The translations under genes were made by a program, and so were the position numbers. From assembly GCA_020720325.1 (NCBI GenBank), contig DYOW01000016.1, positions 1-36,196 of the forward strand: 36,196 nt of DNA, in the 5' to 3' direction. Source of the DNA: Desulfobulbus propionicus (GTDB lineage: Bacteria > Desulfobacterota > Dissulfuribacteria > Dissulfuribacterales > DYOW01). Of the stretch, positions 17,383 to 26,647 are shown one piece after another. The notes beneath the pieces were generated by a model that saw only the letters and a list, made by a program, of their open reading frames with translations, was not told the DNA's origin and ran no database searches. Position 1 is the stretch's first letter, and each line of letters starts with the position of its first letter.

Positions 17383-17487
17383 TTTTACAAAAAAATTTTA
17401 AGAGTAATGTTTTAATTTTTAAGATATATAATTTTTTAAGATTTCTATCTTAACACAAAACTTTTAAAACTTAAAACTTTTTTTATA

Positions 17488-20319
17488 TTAGTGCAGGGTA
17501 AGGCGCTCTTCTCCGATTTTCTGAAGCATAATATCTTCCATGAACTGCTGTCTTTTAAGAATAAAGAGCTTAGCCTTTTCAAATACAGAAGGCAGATCAA
17601 GAATAAGACCAATTGAACCGTCACCCATGATTGTTGCGCCTGCAAAACCTGGTTGTTCCGTTAAAAATTCAGAAAGCGGTTTAACAACAATATCCTGCTG
17701 GCCTACAAGAATTTCTGCAGCAATTCCAGCTTCAATATCACCGATTTTGACAACAACAACAAAGAGTTTTTTTGGATTTAATTCAGCTCCTGTTCCCTTA
17801 AAAATATTTGAAAGTCTTATTATTGGCAGGGTTTTCTGACGGTATGGAATTAATTCAAATCCTTCTGCAGTGCCAATCTCATCTGTGAATATCCTTGTGG
17901 TTTCAATAACAACATCAAGAGGCAATGCCATAACCTGCCTGCCAACCTTAACAAGCATTGATGGGATAATAGCAAGGGTCAGAGGTATTCTTATGGAAAA
18001 TTCAGTGCCTTCGCCGGGAATGCTTATTAATTTTATGTCGCCGTTTATCTTCTCAACATTTTTTCTGACAACATCCATTCCTACTCCCCTGCCTGAGACT
18101 TCGGTAACATTCTGGGATGTGGAAAAGCCAGGCGCAAAAATAAATTCCCATACCTGTTCATCTGTTAATCTTGTTGAATCTTCTACTCTTATAAGGTTTA
18201 ACGCAACAGCTTTTGCAAGGATTTTATCCCTGTCAAGACCTTTTCCATCATCAATTATCCTTATTATAACATGGCTTCCTTCCTGCGCCGCTGCAAGGGT
18301 TATCTGACCTGTATCTGGTTTTCCTGCTTTTTTTCTTGCCTCAGGGGATTCAACACCGTGATCAATAGCGTTTCTAAGGATATGCATAAGGGGATCAACC
18401 ATTTGTTCAATAACCCTTTTATCAAGTTCTGTATCTGCTCCAATCATGTTAAGAGTAACCTTTTTGTTGAGAGATTGGGAAATATCCCTGACCATTCTTG
18501 GAAAACGGTCAAAGAGGAGACTTACAGGAAGCATCCTCATTCTCATAACATTTTCCTGTATCTGGTAAACAGTTCTGTTTAAGAGCGTGTTTTGCTCAAC
18601 AAGCTTATTTATGTGATTCTTAAAAGGTTTGAGCGCCTGAGTTTCAATTTTTAGCTCTTCAGTAAAGAATTTATATATATTTTTTATATCTTCTGCAACA
18701 TGGGCAAAACTTGACTTTAACACAACAAGCTCACTCACATCAGCAAGCAATTTTTCCACCCTGTCAAGGTCAACTCTTACAGTTTGCGCTATTGATACGA
18801 CTTTTTGTTTGGGAGCTTCTTTGATCTCTGAAAAGGTTCTTTTTACAACTTCTTTTTCTGCTTGCGAGGCTTTTTGAGGAACTTGGGGAATCTGTTCCTT
18901 TGCGGGAGCAGGCTGTTGCAGGATAGTTGTCTGAGGCACAGCAGATATTGGAGTCTCAGGTAAAAAATCTCCGAAAAGGTCATCAATTGAGGTTTCAAAT
19001 TCAGTTGTTTCTGTAAAATCCCGTAAAATTTCAGCAGATGACTGTTCTGTCGGGATTATCGTAGTTTCTGCGGGCATGTCTGCAAAGCCGCCTGGAATAT
19101 CAATATTAAAATCATCAGCAGAAGCAGGTTCCATTGCAAATTGTTCTGAAGTTAATTTAAGTTCTGAATCAAGGTCAATTTCTTCTGTGAGGGATGTTTC
19201 ATCCTTTCCAAGTTCAGGCAGGATATGAAGCATTTTTTCCCAGATATTTTTAATTGGCTCAGGATCAAATGGATCTCCTTTACCATATAAGGTCAGGGTT
19301 TCAGCTAATCTTTCTGTTGCTTCTTCCATGATGGTGCCCATATCGACATAATCCATATAGTGCGCTGCATTTTTAATGCTCGAAATGGCTTCCTGACAGT
19401 TTCTTGACCATTCCTCATCAGGATTTTCAGGCGCAAATCTTATTGGAGAGGATTGTTCTTTGACATAACTAAGGAATATTGAAAATAATTCAGGGTCATC
19501 TTCACGGCAAATTTCTCCAGATTTTGAATAATCAGTTTCAAGATAGATTGGTCCTATAACAGGGTCAAAAAGGTCTTTGAGAGAAACAAGAATCTCTTCA
19601 TAATTTTCCTTTTTTAAATTCTCTCCTGAGTATAAGTCATCAATTTTTGCCTCAATTTCAGTTAAACTTTTTAAAAGACCGTCAAGTCCGATAAAATTTA
19701 TAACCCTGTGCATATCTTTAATTATTGTTTTAAATTGAGCAAGGGAAACTACTTCCTTTGCCCTCATTTTAAGCAGGTTTGCAAAAAGATTTTGCATCTC
19801 ATCTGTAAATATTGAAAAAAGCTCTTTATCGTCTTCCTGTTCTACTATTTTGGGGGCTTCTTCAACTTTTTCTTCGTGATATGTCACAGCCTCTTTAGTA
19901 TCAAGTTCTTCTTCAATTTTTTCTTCTTTAAATTTTATCTCAGAGTCAATAAAACTTCTGATTCTTTCCACCATACTTGATGCTTCATCCGGCATAGTTT
20001 TGTCAGCATCAATGCCTTTTAAAAGTTTTCTTAAAAAATCAATAACTTCAAAGGATTTATTAATGACATGAGTGGAGAATTGCATTTCACTTTTTCTAAG
20101 CTTATCAAAGATGTTTTCCACTGCATGAGATAGGGAGGAAATTCCTTTTAGCCCCATGTAACCAGCAGCGCCTTTAATATTATGCATATTTCTGAAGCAT
20201 TCATTAAGGATTGTAATATCATCAGGATGTTGCTCCAGATTCAGGAGCAATTGCTCCAGAGCATCGAGATTTTCGTTTGCTTCAATATAAAATTCCTGCC
20301 ACATTTCATCAGATAACAT
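17488..20319 (-). CDS. cheA: CheA-type hybrid chemosensory histidine kinase with three Hpt-like modules
   Basis: The 943-residue kinase would phosphorylate the neighbouring receivers. Module order: Hpt1 (1-105) with the phospho-acceptor His46 in MHNIKGAAGYMG; Hpt2-like (165-255) with His204 in MHRVINFIGL but lacking the usual Lys/Gly; Hpt3-like (277-370) with SSIKNAAHYMD, where Ser313 replaces His. Then come an acidic and Pro/Gln linker (380-510), the P3 dimerisation helices (515-590) and the ATPase domain (N box NAIDHG about 650, G1 DDGKGLD 690, G2 GRGVGMDVV 743). A CheW-like domain runs from 785 to about 930. It lies 32 bases after the PATAN-receiver gene, as the last gene of the cluster. 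No chemoreceptor or separate CheW is in the window. Confidence 0.92.
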   Translation of the reverse strand: MLSDEMWQEFYIEANENLDALEQLLLNLEQHPDDITILNECFRNMHNIKGAAGYMGLKGISSLSHAVENIFDKLRKSEMQFSTHVINKSFEVIDFLRKLLKGIDADKTMPDEASSMVERIRSFIDSEIKFKEEKIEEELDTKEAVTYHEEKVEEAPKIVEQEDDKELFSIFTDEMQNLFANLLKMRAKEVVSLAQFKTIIKDMHRVINFIGLDGLLKSLTEIEAKIDDLYSGENLKKENYEEILVSLKDLFDPVIGPIYLETDYSKSGEICREDDPELFSIFLSYVKEQSSPIRFAPENPDEEWSRNCQEAISSIKNAAHYMDYVDMGTIMEEATERLAETLTLYGKGDPFDPEPIKNIWEKMLHILPELGKDETSLTEEIDLDSELKLTSEQFAMEPASADDFNIDIPGGFADMPAETTIIPTEQSSAEILRDFTETTEFETSIDDLFGDFLPETPISAVPQTTILQQPAPAKEQIPQVPQKASQAEKEVVKRTFSEIKEAPKQKVVSIAQTVRVDLDRVEKLLADVSELVVLKSSFAHVAEDIKNIYKFFTEELKIETQALKPFKNHINKLVEQNTLLNRTVYQIQENVMRMRMLPVSLLFDRFPRMVRDISQSLNKKVTLNMIGADTELDKRVIEQMVDPLMHILRNAIDHGVESPEARKKAGKPDTGQITLAAAQEGSHVIIRIIDDGKGLDRDKILAKAVALNLIRVEDSTRLTDEQVWEFIFAPGFSTSQNVTEVSGRGVGMDVVRKNVEKINGDIKLISIPGEGTEFSIRIPLTLAIIPSMLVKVGRQVMALPLDVVIETTRIFTDEIGTAEGFELIPYRQKTLPIIRLSNIFKGTGAELNPKKLFVVVVKIGDIEAGIAAEILVGQQDIVVKPLSEFLTEQPGFAGATIMGDGSIGLILDLPSVFEKAKLFILKRQQFMEDIMLQKIGEERLTLH

Positions 20320-20351
20320 TACTTCACCCCCAAAATATAAATTTTAATAAA

Positions 20352-21740
20352 TTATTCTTTTTCTTTCATGTTTATAAAGTCAGGAACAGCTTCTATATCA
20401 AGTATTATTTCTTCCTGTTCCTGGGACAAAATTGTCTTAAGCGGAGAGGGACTAAGGGCTGTTTTAGGGTTTTGTAGCATTATATGAGTGCCTTTAAGAA
20501 TAACCTCATCCAACCCGTCTTTCATGTTTAAGGCAGCCCCGCTTAAAACAAGAATATAGAGATTAGGCCCGTAAAATTCAGATAGTGATATCAATATTTT
20601 ATTAATATCAAGTTCTTCTTCTTTATCTCCGAGATAGACCTCAATTGTTGAATCTTCATTCACAAAATTAATATGTCTGTCCCAATTGCAAATAAAACAT
20701 TGTCCCTCGCAAAACGATGCTTCCTCATTTAAAAATCTTACTTCAAACTTAGAAATTTTATTGAAAAAATCAGCAATATATTGTGAAAAACTAATATCCA
20801 TATCCTGTAAAATCAGAATTGACCATTCTTCAGGAGAACTTAATGAAGGAAGAAGCTTTTGAAGATCCATAAATGCTCCGGTTCCCCCGATTACTAACAG
20901 AAATTTAGTGGAAGGCTTTGATGAGCCGAGTTTTTTGAAAGAAGTTAAAGTTATTTTTGCCCTTCTGAAGTTGGTTATTTCATATCTTTTTATTGATTCT
21001 ATGTGTTTTTTCAGGCGGTTTTTTATTGCTGGGATAGTTGAATTGTCTCTGGGTTTTGGTATATAATCCAGCGCGCCAAGCCTGAAGAACTCCATTATTT
21101 TAATAAATGAATCCTGATTAAGCCCACTCATAATGAAAATAGGGGAAGGAGACCTTATCATAATATATTTTATTGCCTCTCCACCGCCTAAAACAGTCAT
21201 ATTAATATCAAGTGTTATGAAATCAGGTCTGTGCTGTTCCATGAGTTCCAGGGCTTCTTTTCCATTTTTGGCAATAATTACGGTTTCAACGCCCAGTTCA
21301 TCATGTAGGATTTGTGTCATGATCTTTCCTACTATTCGGGAGTCATCAACCACCATGACTTTTTTTGCTATGCCTTCCTGCGAAGCGCCTCCAAGGTTTT
21401 GCGCTTCATCAGCAATCCTGTAAGCCTCCATAAGGAGAAAGTTCCAGGGAATATCAATTGTTTTTATATCTGAAGTTTCTTTTAGCAAGGTAAATCTTGC
21501 CGGTTGAAATGAAAAAAGATTATAGAAAGCATCCTGTCCCTGGAGATCATCAATTTGAGCATGGATAACTTCCCCGTCAGCAAAATATATGTTGCCTGTT
21601 TTACTATTTTTTTTCAGGGTGAGTTTTCTTTCAAGTCTTGAAAGGCAGACTAACTGAACTATATCAGAAAGCGCGACTTCCTCTACATATCCAGTCAGGT
21701 TTTTTTGGGGTTCTTTTATTTCAAGCGTTTCTATATCCAT
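20352..21740 (-). CDS. PATAN (DUF4388)-receiver-degenerate CheB fusion protein
   Basis: This 462-residue protein fuses three modules. Residues 14-110 are a DUF4388/PATAN domain (LTGYVEEVALSDIVQLVCLS, GNIYFADGEVIHA). Residues 127-245 are a receiver with acidic pair D132-D133, phospho-acceptor D178, Ser205 and Lys229; the usual MPxMDG after the Asp is changed to MTVLGGG. Residues 280-440 read as a CheB methylesterase-like fold. There IGGTGAF (284-290) stands where IGxSTGG should be, QDM (312-314) where QHM should be, and a KDG near the third site. The catalytic Ser and His are therefore absent, leaving at most the Asp. PATAN-receiver proteins elsewhere signal to motility or pili. GAGG precedes the ATG. 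Confidence 0.8.
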   Translation of the reverse strand: MDIETLEIKEPQKNLTGYVEEVALSDIVQLVCLSRLERKLTLKKNSKTGNIYFADGEVIHAQIDDLQGQDAFYNLFSFQPARFTLLKETSDIKTIDIPWNFLLMEAYRIADEAQNLGGASQEGIAKKVMVVDDSRIVGKIMTQILHDELGVETVIIAKNGKEALELMEQHRPDFITLDINMTVLGGGEAIKYIMIRSPSPIFIMSGLNQDSFIKIMEFFRLGALDYIPKPRDNSTIPAIKNRLKKHIESIKRYEITNFRRAKITLTSFKKLGSSKPSTKFLLVIGGTGAFMDLQKLLPSLSSPEEWSILILQDMDISFSQYIADFFNKISKFEVRFLNEEASFCEGQCFICNWDRHINFVNEDSTIEVYLGDKEEELDINKILISLSEFYGPNLYILVLSGAALNMKDGLDEVILKGTHIMLQNPKTALSPSPLKTILSQEQEEIILDIEAVPDFINMKEKE

Positions 21741-21761
21741 TCAAACCTCGATTTTTTTCAG

Positions 21762-22805
21762 TTACCATTCCATTATTTTGTGCGCAATTTTATCGATGGC
21801 GATGACCTCAGCGTTGGTTTGTTCAGTTATCATTATGGGATTTTCCATTGCAAGACAGGTGTCGATCTCCTGGACTAATACTTTGCCACCTGTTCTTAAA
21901 ACTTCCTTACAGCCGTTTACGCCGTCATTTCCATCTCCGGACAAAAATATTGCCTGTGTATTTCCCGGATAGAGATCAGATGCCGCAAAAAGAAGGAGAT
22001 CAATTGACCCTTCTGCAGTAAAAGATTTTTTTCTTGGAGAAAGTCTTAACACAAGGTTATTATTTGCAATTTCAAGCGCAGGAGTTTCATCGGCGCTGAT
22101 AAAGTGGATCATCCCGTTTTGCAGTGCATCATTATCATGCATTCTTTTTACAGGAATTGATGAAAAGGTATTTAAAAAATCTACAAAAGCCCCTAAATAT
22201 AATGATGGCGTTCCCATTACAGCAATTATCGGATTTTTGGGCGGATTTGACAAAAGAGGTATAAGGGTCAGAATTGATGAATACCCTCCGGTTGATGTTC
22301 CAAGTATTGTTATGCCGGAAGTTCTATCAATGTCTGGCTTTCCTGCAAATTTTTGAACAGCCTGAAGTCTTAAATATTTTGCTGCGCCGACCTTAACCTT
22401 GGATGCCCTTTTTATTTTATCAAGAAGCGTCTTTTTTTGTTCTTCAATCCCTTCACCTTCCTGATTGGATGGTTTCTGGTAGAAATCCACAGCGCCGTAT
22501 TTAAGCGATGTAAAGGTAATATCTGATCCATCAGCGGTAAATGCGCTGACCATAAGACAAGGTCTGGGAAATTTGATCATTATATGTTTAAGAAGTGTAA
22601 TGCCGTTCATTCCAGGCATATTAACATCTAATGTGCAGACATCACATGGAGTTTTTGAAAGAGCATCAAGGGCAATCTGTCCGCTCATTGCAATGCCCGC
22701 AACTTCAAGTTCAGGATCTTCTGAAATAATATTTTTCATGACCTTGCACATCATGGGGGAGTCGTCAACAATAAATACCTTGATTTTTGTTTGAGTATCA
22801 GTCAT
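21762..22805 (-). CDS. CheB-like receiver-methylesterase, catalytic His missing
   Basis: The 347-residue protein has an intact receiver (D14/D15 pair, phospho-acceptor D60, S87, K111). A CheB domain follows with catalytic Ser171 in LGTSTGG and Asp294 in SGDGNDG. The QHMP segment that normally carries the third triad residue reads VMGTP (196-200), so the His is Gly198. True esterase or deamidase activity is therefore doubtful. I chose ATG 22805 over an upstream ATG at 22850 because AGGAGG lies nine bases before it and the receiver begins there. The start overlaps the previous stop by eight bases. It sits between two other receiver/CheB-like genes. Confidence 0.82.
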   Translation of the reverse strand: MTDTQTKIKVFIVDDSPMMCKVMKNIISEDPELEVAGIAMSGQIALDALSKTPCDVCTLDVNMPGMNGITLLKHIMIKFPRPCLMVSAFTADGSDITFTSLKYGAVDFYQKPSNQEGEGIEEQKKTLLDKIKRASKVKVGAAKYLRLQAVQKFAGKPDIDRTSGITILGTSTGGYSSILTLIPLLSNPPKNPIIAVMGTPSLYLGAFVDFLNTFSSIPVKRMHDNDALQNGMIHFISADETPALEIANNNLVLRLSPRKKSFTAEGSIDLLLFAASDLYPGNTQAIFLSGDGNDGVNGCKEVLRTGGKVLVQEIDTCLAMENPIMITEQTNAEVIAIDKIAHKIMEW

Positions 22806-23877
22806 TTGTAGCATCCTCCTGGGAGGTTTGGTTTCTTTTGGTTGGATCAATTATAAAACTTGTTCCGAATATCTCTACCTTTGCCCAGATATATTGTTCT
22901 GAAGGCATTTTTTCAAATAATTGGAGATATTGTTCAGGCAAATCATCTTCCGGATTAAAGAAATAGCAATCTATCTTGTTGTCTTTAAAAAAAGATATGG
23001 CATTTGCTGTTTTTTCATCAGGGTTGCCGAAGACAACAGCCAAACAGTTTGACTGTTTAACTTTTAATACCTCGGAAAACATTGCTGTTATATCATCATA
23101 ATGACAATTTTCAGAGACTGTAAACATGTTATTTTCATATGAAAGACATGGTATGTTTGTAAAGGATGATAAAAGACAGCGCCCAACATAGAGTTTATTT
23201 CCTGGTTCGGTAAACACAGACCAAGGAAGCACGCTGTTCATCTCTAACGCATATGAGTCAACCACTTCTTTATTAATGTCGTGGATTGCAACAACTGCTA
23301 TGGGGAGTCCGGGTCTTAGATTGCCAAGAAGTCTCAAAAGAAGCGAAGAAGTATATCTGTGCGCAATAACAAAAAGTATTCCTTCAGGGGGTTTTTCAAT
23401 CTTTACCTGTCTGGAAAGACAAAATTTTGGATTATATGTAAAACAAACCCTTTGGATGTTTTGAGGAGAGATTTTAGAGGCATTTTTTATAATTTCTGAC
23501 AATTTATTCCCGACTGAATGAATATCAAGCGAGATTGTTCCTGAGGGTTTGGGAAAAAAATCCACGGCGCCAAGTCTTAGCGCATCAAGGGTAACCGATC
23601 CCTGACTTGCAAGACCGCTTATCATAATAATTGGCGTGGGGTTTTTAATCATAATGTGCTTTAATGCTGTTAAGCCGTCCATAACAGGCATATCAACATC
23701 CATTGTAATAACATCCGGCTTAAGCGTTTCAACGGCTTCAATAGCGTCCTGTCCGTTTTTAGCTACTCCGACAACTTCTATATCTTCATCTTTTGATATT
23801 ATATCTAAAAGAGCTTTTCGCATGAATGAAGTATCGTCCACAATAAGAACTTTTATTTTTTGCCTGACAATGTCCAC
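22798..23877 (-). CDS. CheB-like receiver protein with decayed methylesterase domain
   Basis: The receiver is canonical: LIVDD (D14, D15), MDVDMPVMDG with D60, S87 and K110. Residues 165-345 keep the CheB order but not its chemistry. VIAHRYTSS occupies the GASTGG position with no nucleophilic Ser in register, AIHDI retains a His (H199) where QHM is expected, and FGNPDEK replaces the G-x-G-x-DG Asp loop. Only the His of the triad survives, the reverse of the next gene downstream. The start is GTG with GAGGAGG five bases before it. A 107-base AT-rich gap separates it from the HDOD gene upstream, and it may hold a promoter of its own. At 359 residues it is CheB-sized. Confidence 0.8.
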   Translation of the reverse strand: MDIVRQKIKVLIVDDTSFMRKALLDIISKDEDIEVVGVAKNGQDAIEAVETLKPDVITMDVDMPVMDGLTALKHIMIKNPTPIIMISGLASQGSVTLDALRLGAVDFFPKPSGTISLDIHSVGNKLSEIIKNASKISPQNIQRVCFTYNPKFCLSRQVKIEKPPEGILFVIAHRYTSSLLLRLLGNLRPGLPIAVVAIHDINKEVVDSYALEMNSVLPWSVFTEPGNKLYVGRCLLSSFTNIPCLSYENNMFTVSENCHYDDITAMFSEVLKVKQSNCLAVVFGNPDEKTANAISFFKDNKIDCYFFNPEDDLPEQYLQLFEKMPSEQYIWAKVEIFGTSFIIDPTKRNQTSQEDATND

Positions 23878-23984
23878 TAAGCCTCCTCTACCCTTATATT
23901 AAAAATAATTTTAAATATAATTTTCGAAATTTAACATAAAATAAAGACAAGAATATTAAATTTCTATTAAAAATATGTTAAATT

Positions 23985-24836
23985 TTAAACCAATAACATA
24001 TTGCCCCAGTTTTCTTCAATTGTTTTTTTCTCTTCCTTTATCATATCAACAAGTTCTTTTACAAATTCTACATTAACATGAAGTGATTTGGGGACAAGTA
24101 ATTTTTTTCCGCTTTCATCATAATTAAGTCCTAATCCTGTTTTGTCACAGAGTTCATTTGCCAGAAAAAGAACGGATGCAAAACTTATAAATTCTCCTGC
24201 GCTTGTGGGTTTGTGATGATAGCGGATAATATTTGTCATAAAATCGCTTAAAGCCCATTTTTTTGCAAGAAAAGCCCCTATCTCAGTATGTTTCAATCCG
24301 TACATTTCTTCGGCGTCAGGGAAAGAAATGTTTTTTTCTTCTACGAGCCGGAATATCTCTAAGGTTTCATTTTTAAAGTGATGACACATTATAATAAGTC
24401 CTATGTCATGAATAAGTCCGCCAGTAAAAAAGTCATCAGGATCGCCAATTTTAAGCCTATGGGATATGCTCTGGGCGACTTTACCCACACCTACTGAATG
24501 AAGCCACATGATTTTGGAATCTATTGGACCGCATTCAAGGCCTGAATTAAAAATATCCGAAAGAGAGAATCCAATAACAAGATTTTTTATTTCATTAAAT
24601 CCAAGAAGCATTATTGCCCTTTTTATGTTGTTTACTGTCCCGGCCTGACCGTAATACGGAGAATTTGCAATTTTGAGAATTTTTGTTGTTAAAGCAGGGT
24701 CTTCTTCGATTATGTGGTCTAAAGTTGAGGCATTGGTATCATCGCTGTTGAGCTTATTTAATACATCATACAATGTTTTGGGCATAGCAGGAAGGTCGTC
24801 AATTTTATTCAGTCTGCTTGTATAATCTTTTTCCAT
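23985..24836 (-). CDS. HDOD domain protein
   Basis: This 283-residue protein is a single HDOD domain, an HD-related fold that has lost phosphodiesterase metal ligands and usually acts as a signalling or scaffold element. Visible signatures are DDLPAMPKTLYDVLNKL near residue 13, IIEEDPALTTKILKIANSPYYG near 42, and an IKRAIMLLGFNEIKNLV helix near 70. The GLIHDIGLIIMCHH stretch near 138 retains HD-like residues. In Desulfobacterota, HDOD genes often sit beside chemosensory or pilus regulators, and here the gene heads the cheB-cheA cluster. The ribosome-binding site is weak. Confidence 0.87.
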   Translation of the reverse strand: MEKDYTSRLNKIDDLPAMPKTLYDVLNKLNSDDTNASTLDHIIEEDPALTTKILKIANSPYYGQAGTVNNIKRAIMLLGFNEIKNLVIGFSLSDIFNSGLECGPIDSKIMWLHSVGVGKVAQSISHRLKIGDPDDFFTGGLIHDIGLIIMCHHFKNETLEIFRLVEEKNISFPDAEEMYGLKHTEIGAFLAKKWALSDFMTNIIRYHHKPTSAGEFISFASVLFLANELCDKTGLGLNYDESGKKLLVPKSLHVNVEFVKELVDMIKEEKKTIEENWGNMLLV

Positions 24837-24874
24837 ATATATTAATCACACCATTTTTTAATACTTAGATATTT

Positions 24875-25837
24875 TTAAACCTTTCCGTGAGTTTTTGCAA
24901 GATAAATATCACGAAGTTTTTCCGCGTCGTCAATTCTTGTTTTTCCTGATGATGAGCCTAATAAAATAACAATTACAGGATGATTTGCAATTTTTGTATG
25001 CATCACAAGGCATTTGCCGGCTTCATTTATAAAACCGGTTTTGCTGAGATTAATATCCCAGTTGCTTTCCCTTACAAGATAATTTGAATTTTTATATGTA
25101 AGTATTTTACCGTTTACTTCAAAATCCTTTTGGGCAGTGGTGGAATAATGTCTTATTAAAAAATATTTATGCGCAGCATGGACCATTTTCAAAAGATCAC
25201 TGGCAGTTGATACATTATGTTCACTTAAACCAGTTGGATCAACAAAAACAGTATCATACATGCCAAGTTCTTTTGCCTTTATGTTCATTGCCCGCACAAA
25301 AGCCCTTCTGCCACCCGGATATTCCCTTGATAATGCAAAGGTAGCGCGGTTTTCCGAAGACATTAAAGACATATTTAACAAATCTTTTCGTGTAGCTACA
25401 GAGCCAACTTCAAGCCTTGAAGTGGAATTTCTTATTGTATCAACATCAGCTTCAGTTATTTCAATTTTTTCATCCATGGAAAGCCCGGTATCAAGAACTA
25501 CCATGGCGCTCATAAGTTTGGTTACAGATGCGATAGGCATGGGCTTTTCAACATATTTGGAGATATAACTCTTATTATCTGCCGCATCATAAACAATATA
25601 GGATTTGGAACTTATGTTGTCATCATCTTTTATGTTACTTTTTGCGGATTTTTTATTAACGGATACTTTTTTATTTTTTGATGAAGAATTTTTAGAGGTT
25701 ATTTTTGACGAATGCATTACAGTTATTTTTTTTGAAACATTTGATTTTGATGATTTTTTTTCCGCTGCAAAAACATTGACCTGAGACGAGACTATAAAAA
25801 AAAATAAAATTATTAAAGAAAATAAAACTCTAAACAA
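24875..25837 (-). CDS. D-alanyl-D-alanine endopeptidase/carboxypeptidase (PbpG/DacA family)
   Basis: It would cleave peptidoglycan peptides in the periplasm. The 320-residue precursor has a signal peptide (residues 1-25, ending FAAE) and a Ser/Lys-rich linker (about 28-78). The penicillin-binding catalytic domain follows: SVTK (S104, K107), SEN (161-163) and KTG (266-268). Lack of the C-terminal domain and amphipathic tail of DacA points to the PbpG-like endopeptidase subgroup. The start is TTG with AAGGAGG six bases upstream. It precedes the HDOD gene by 38 bases, so read-through into the chemosensory cluster is possible. Confidence 0.9.
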   Translation of the reverse strand: MFRVLFSLIILFFFIVSSQVNVFAAEKKSSKSNVSKKITVMHSSKITSKNSSSKNKKVSVNKKSAKSNIKDDDNISSKSYIVYDAADNKSYISKYVEKPMPIASVTKLMSAMVVLDTGLSMDEKIEITEADVDTIRNSTSRLEVGSVATRKDLLNMSLMSSENRATFALSREYPGGRRAFVRAMNIKAKELGMYDTVFVDPTGLSEHNVSTASDLLKMVHAAHKYFLIRHYSTTAQKDFEVNGKILTYKNSNYLVRESNWDINLSKTGFINEAGKCLVMHTKIANHPVIVILLGSSSGKTRIDDAEKLRDIYLAKTHGKV

Positions 25838-26035
25838 GCGTATCCTCCTTGTGTTTTTTCTTAATAAATTGCAACAATTCTATTATTCTTAACGGCATAA
25901 AGTTTGATTATATCCAAAGATAAAAAAAGAAAAAAATCATTTATTATTTTATATCGTAATTTTAAAAATTCATTATAATAAATAATATTTTATTATCTAC
26001 TTTAATTTTTTTTATTTTTTAAAAAGAGGTTTTCC

Positions 26036-26647
26036 ATGAATTTTTATCTGATTTTATTGCCGCTCTGCACATATATCCTTGGCTCAATACCTTTTGGGCT
26101 TATTTTTGCCAAAGCGCAGGGTGTTGACATCAGAAACCAGGGAAGCGGAAATATCGGCGCAACAAATGTAGCAAGAATTATGGGAAAAAAAATAGGACTT
26201 TTAACCCTTTTTTTTGATTTATCCAAAGGTCTTCTGCCTCTGATCTTTGCAAGATTTTATTTTGAATCTGTTCCTGAAAGGGATTTAATAATAGCCCTTA
26301 TGGGTTTTGCCGCTATTTTGGGACATTGTTATCCTGTGTTCTTGAAATTTAAGGGAGGCAAAGGGGTGGCAACTGCGGCAGGTGTATTTCTTGGGATCTG
26401 TCCCGTTGCAGCAGGGGTTGGATTTGCCATGTTTATGCTGATATTTCAGGTTTACCGCATAGTCTCAGCTGCGTCAATCACAGCAAGCATTACAATACCC
26501 GTCGCTGTCTTTCTATCTTGTCCTTCGAGAGATTTTTTTTATATGTCGCTGCTTTCTTCTGTGATTATAATTTATAAACATAAGGATAATATTACAAGAC
26601 TTTTAAAAGGTGAGGAAAAAAAGCTAAATTTAGGAAGAAAGCCCTAA
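26036..26647 (+). CDS. plsY: Acyl-phosphate:glycerol-3-phosphate acyltransferase PlsY
   Basis: PlsY makes lysophosphatidic acid from acyl-phosphate at the inner membrane, the first step of phospholipid synthesis. The 203-residue protein has five or so membrane helices and the three loop motifs. These are GSIPFGLIFAK near residue 16, GSGNIGATNVARIMG near 36 and GHCYPVFLKFKGGKG near 94. GAGG lies six bases before the ATG. Its last 18 bases overlap the convergent NtrX-like gene. No plsX is adjacent. Confidence 0.95.
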   Translation: MNFYLILLPLCTYILGSIPFGLIFAKAQGVDIRNQGSGNIGATNVARIMGKKIGLLTLFFDLSKGLLPLIFARFYFESVPERDLIIALMGFAAILGHCYPVFLKFKGGKGVATAAGVFLGICPVAAGVGFAMFMLIFQVYRIVSAASITASITIPVAVFLSCPSRDFFYMSLLSSVIIIYKHKDNITRLLKGEEKKLNLGRKP

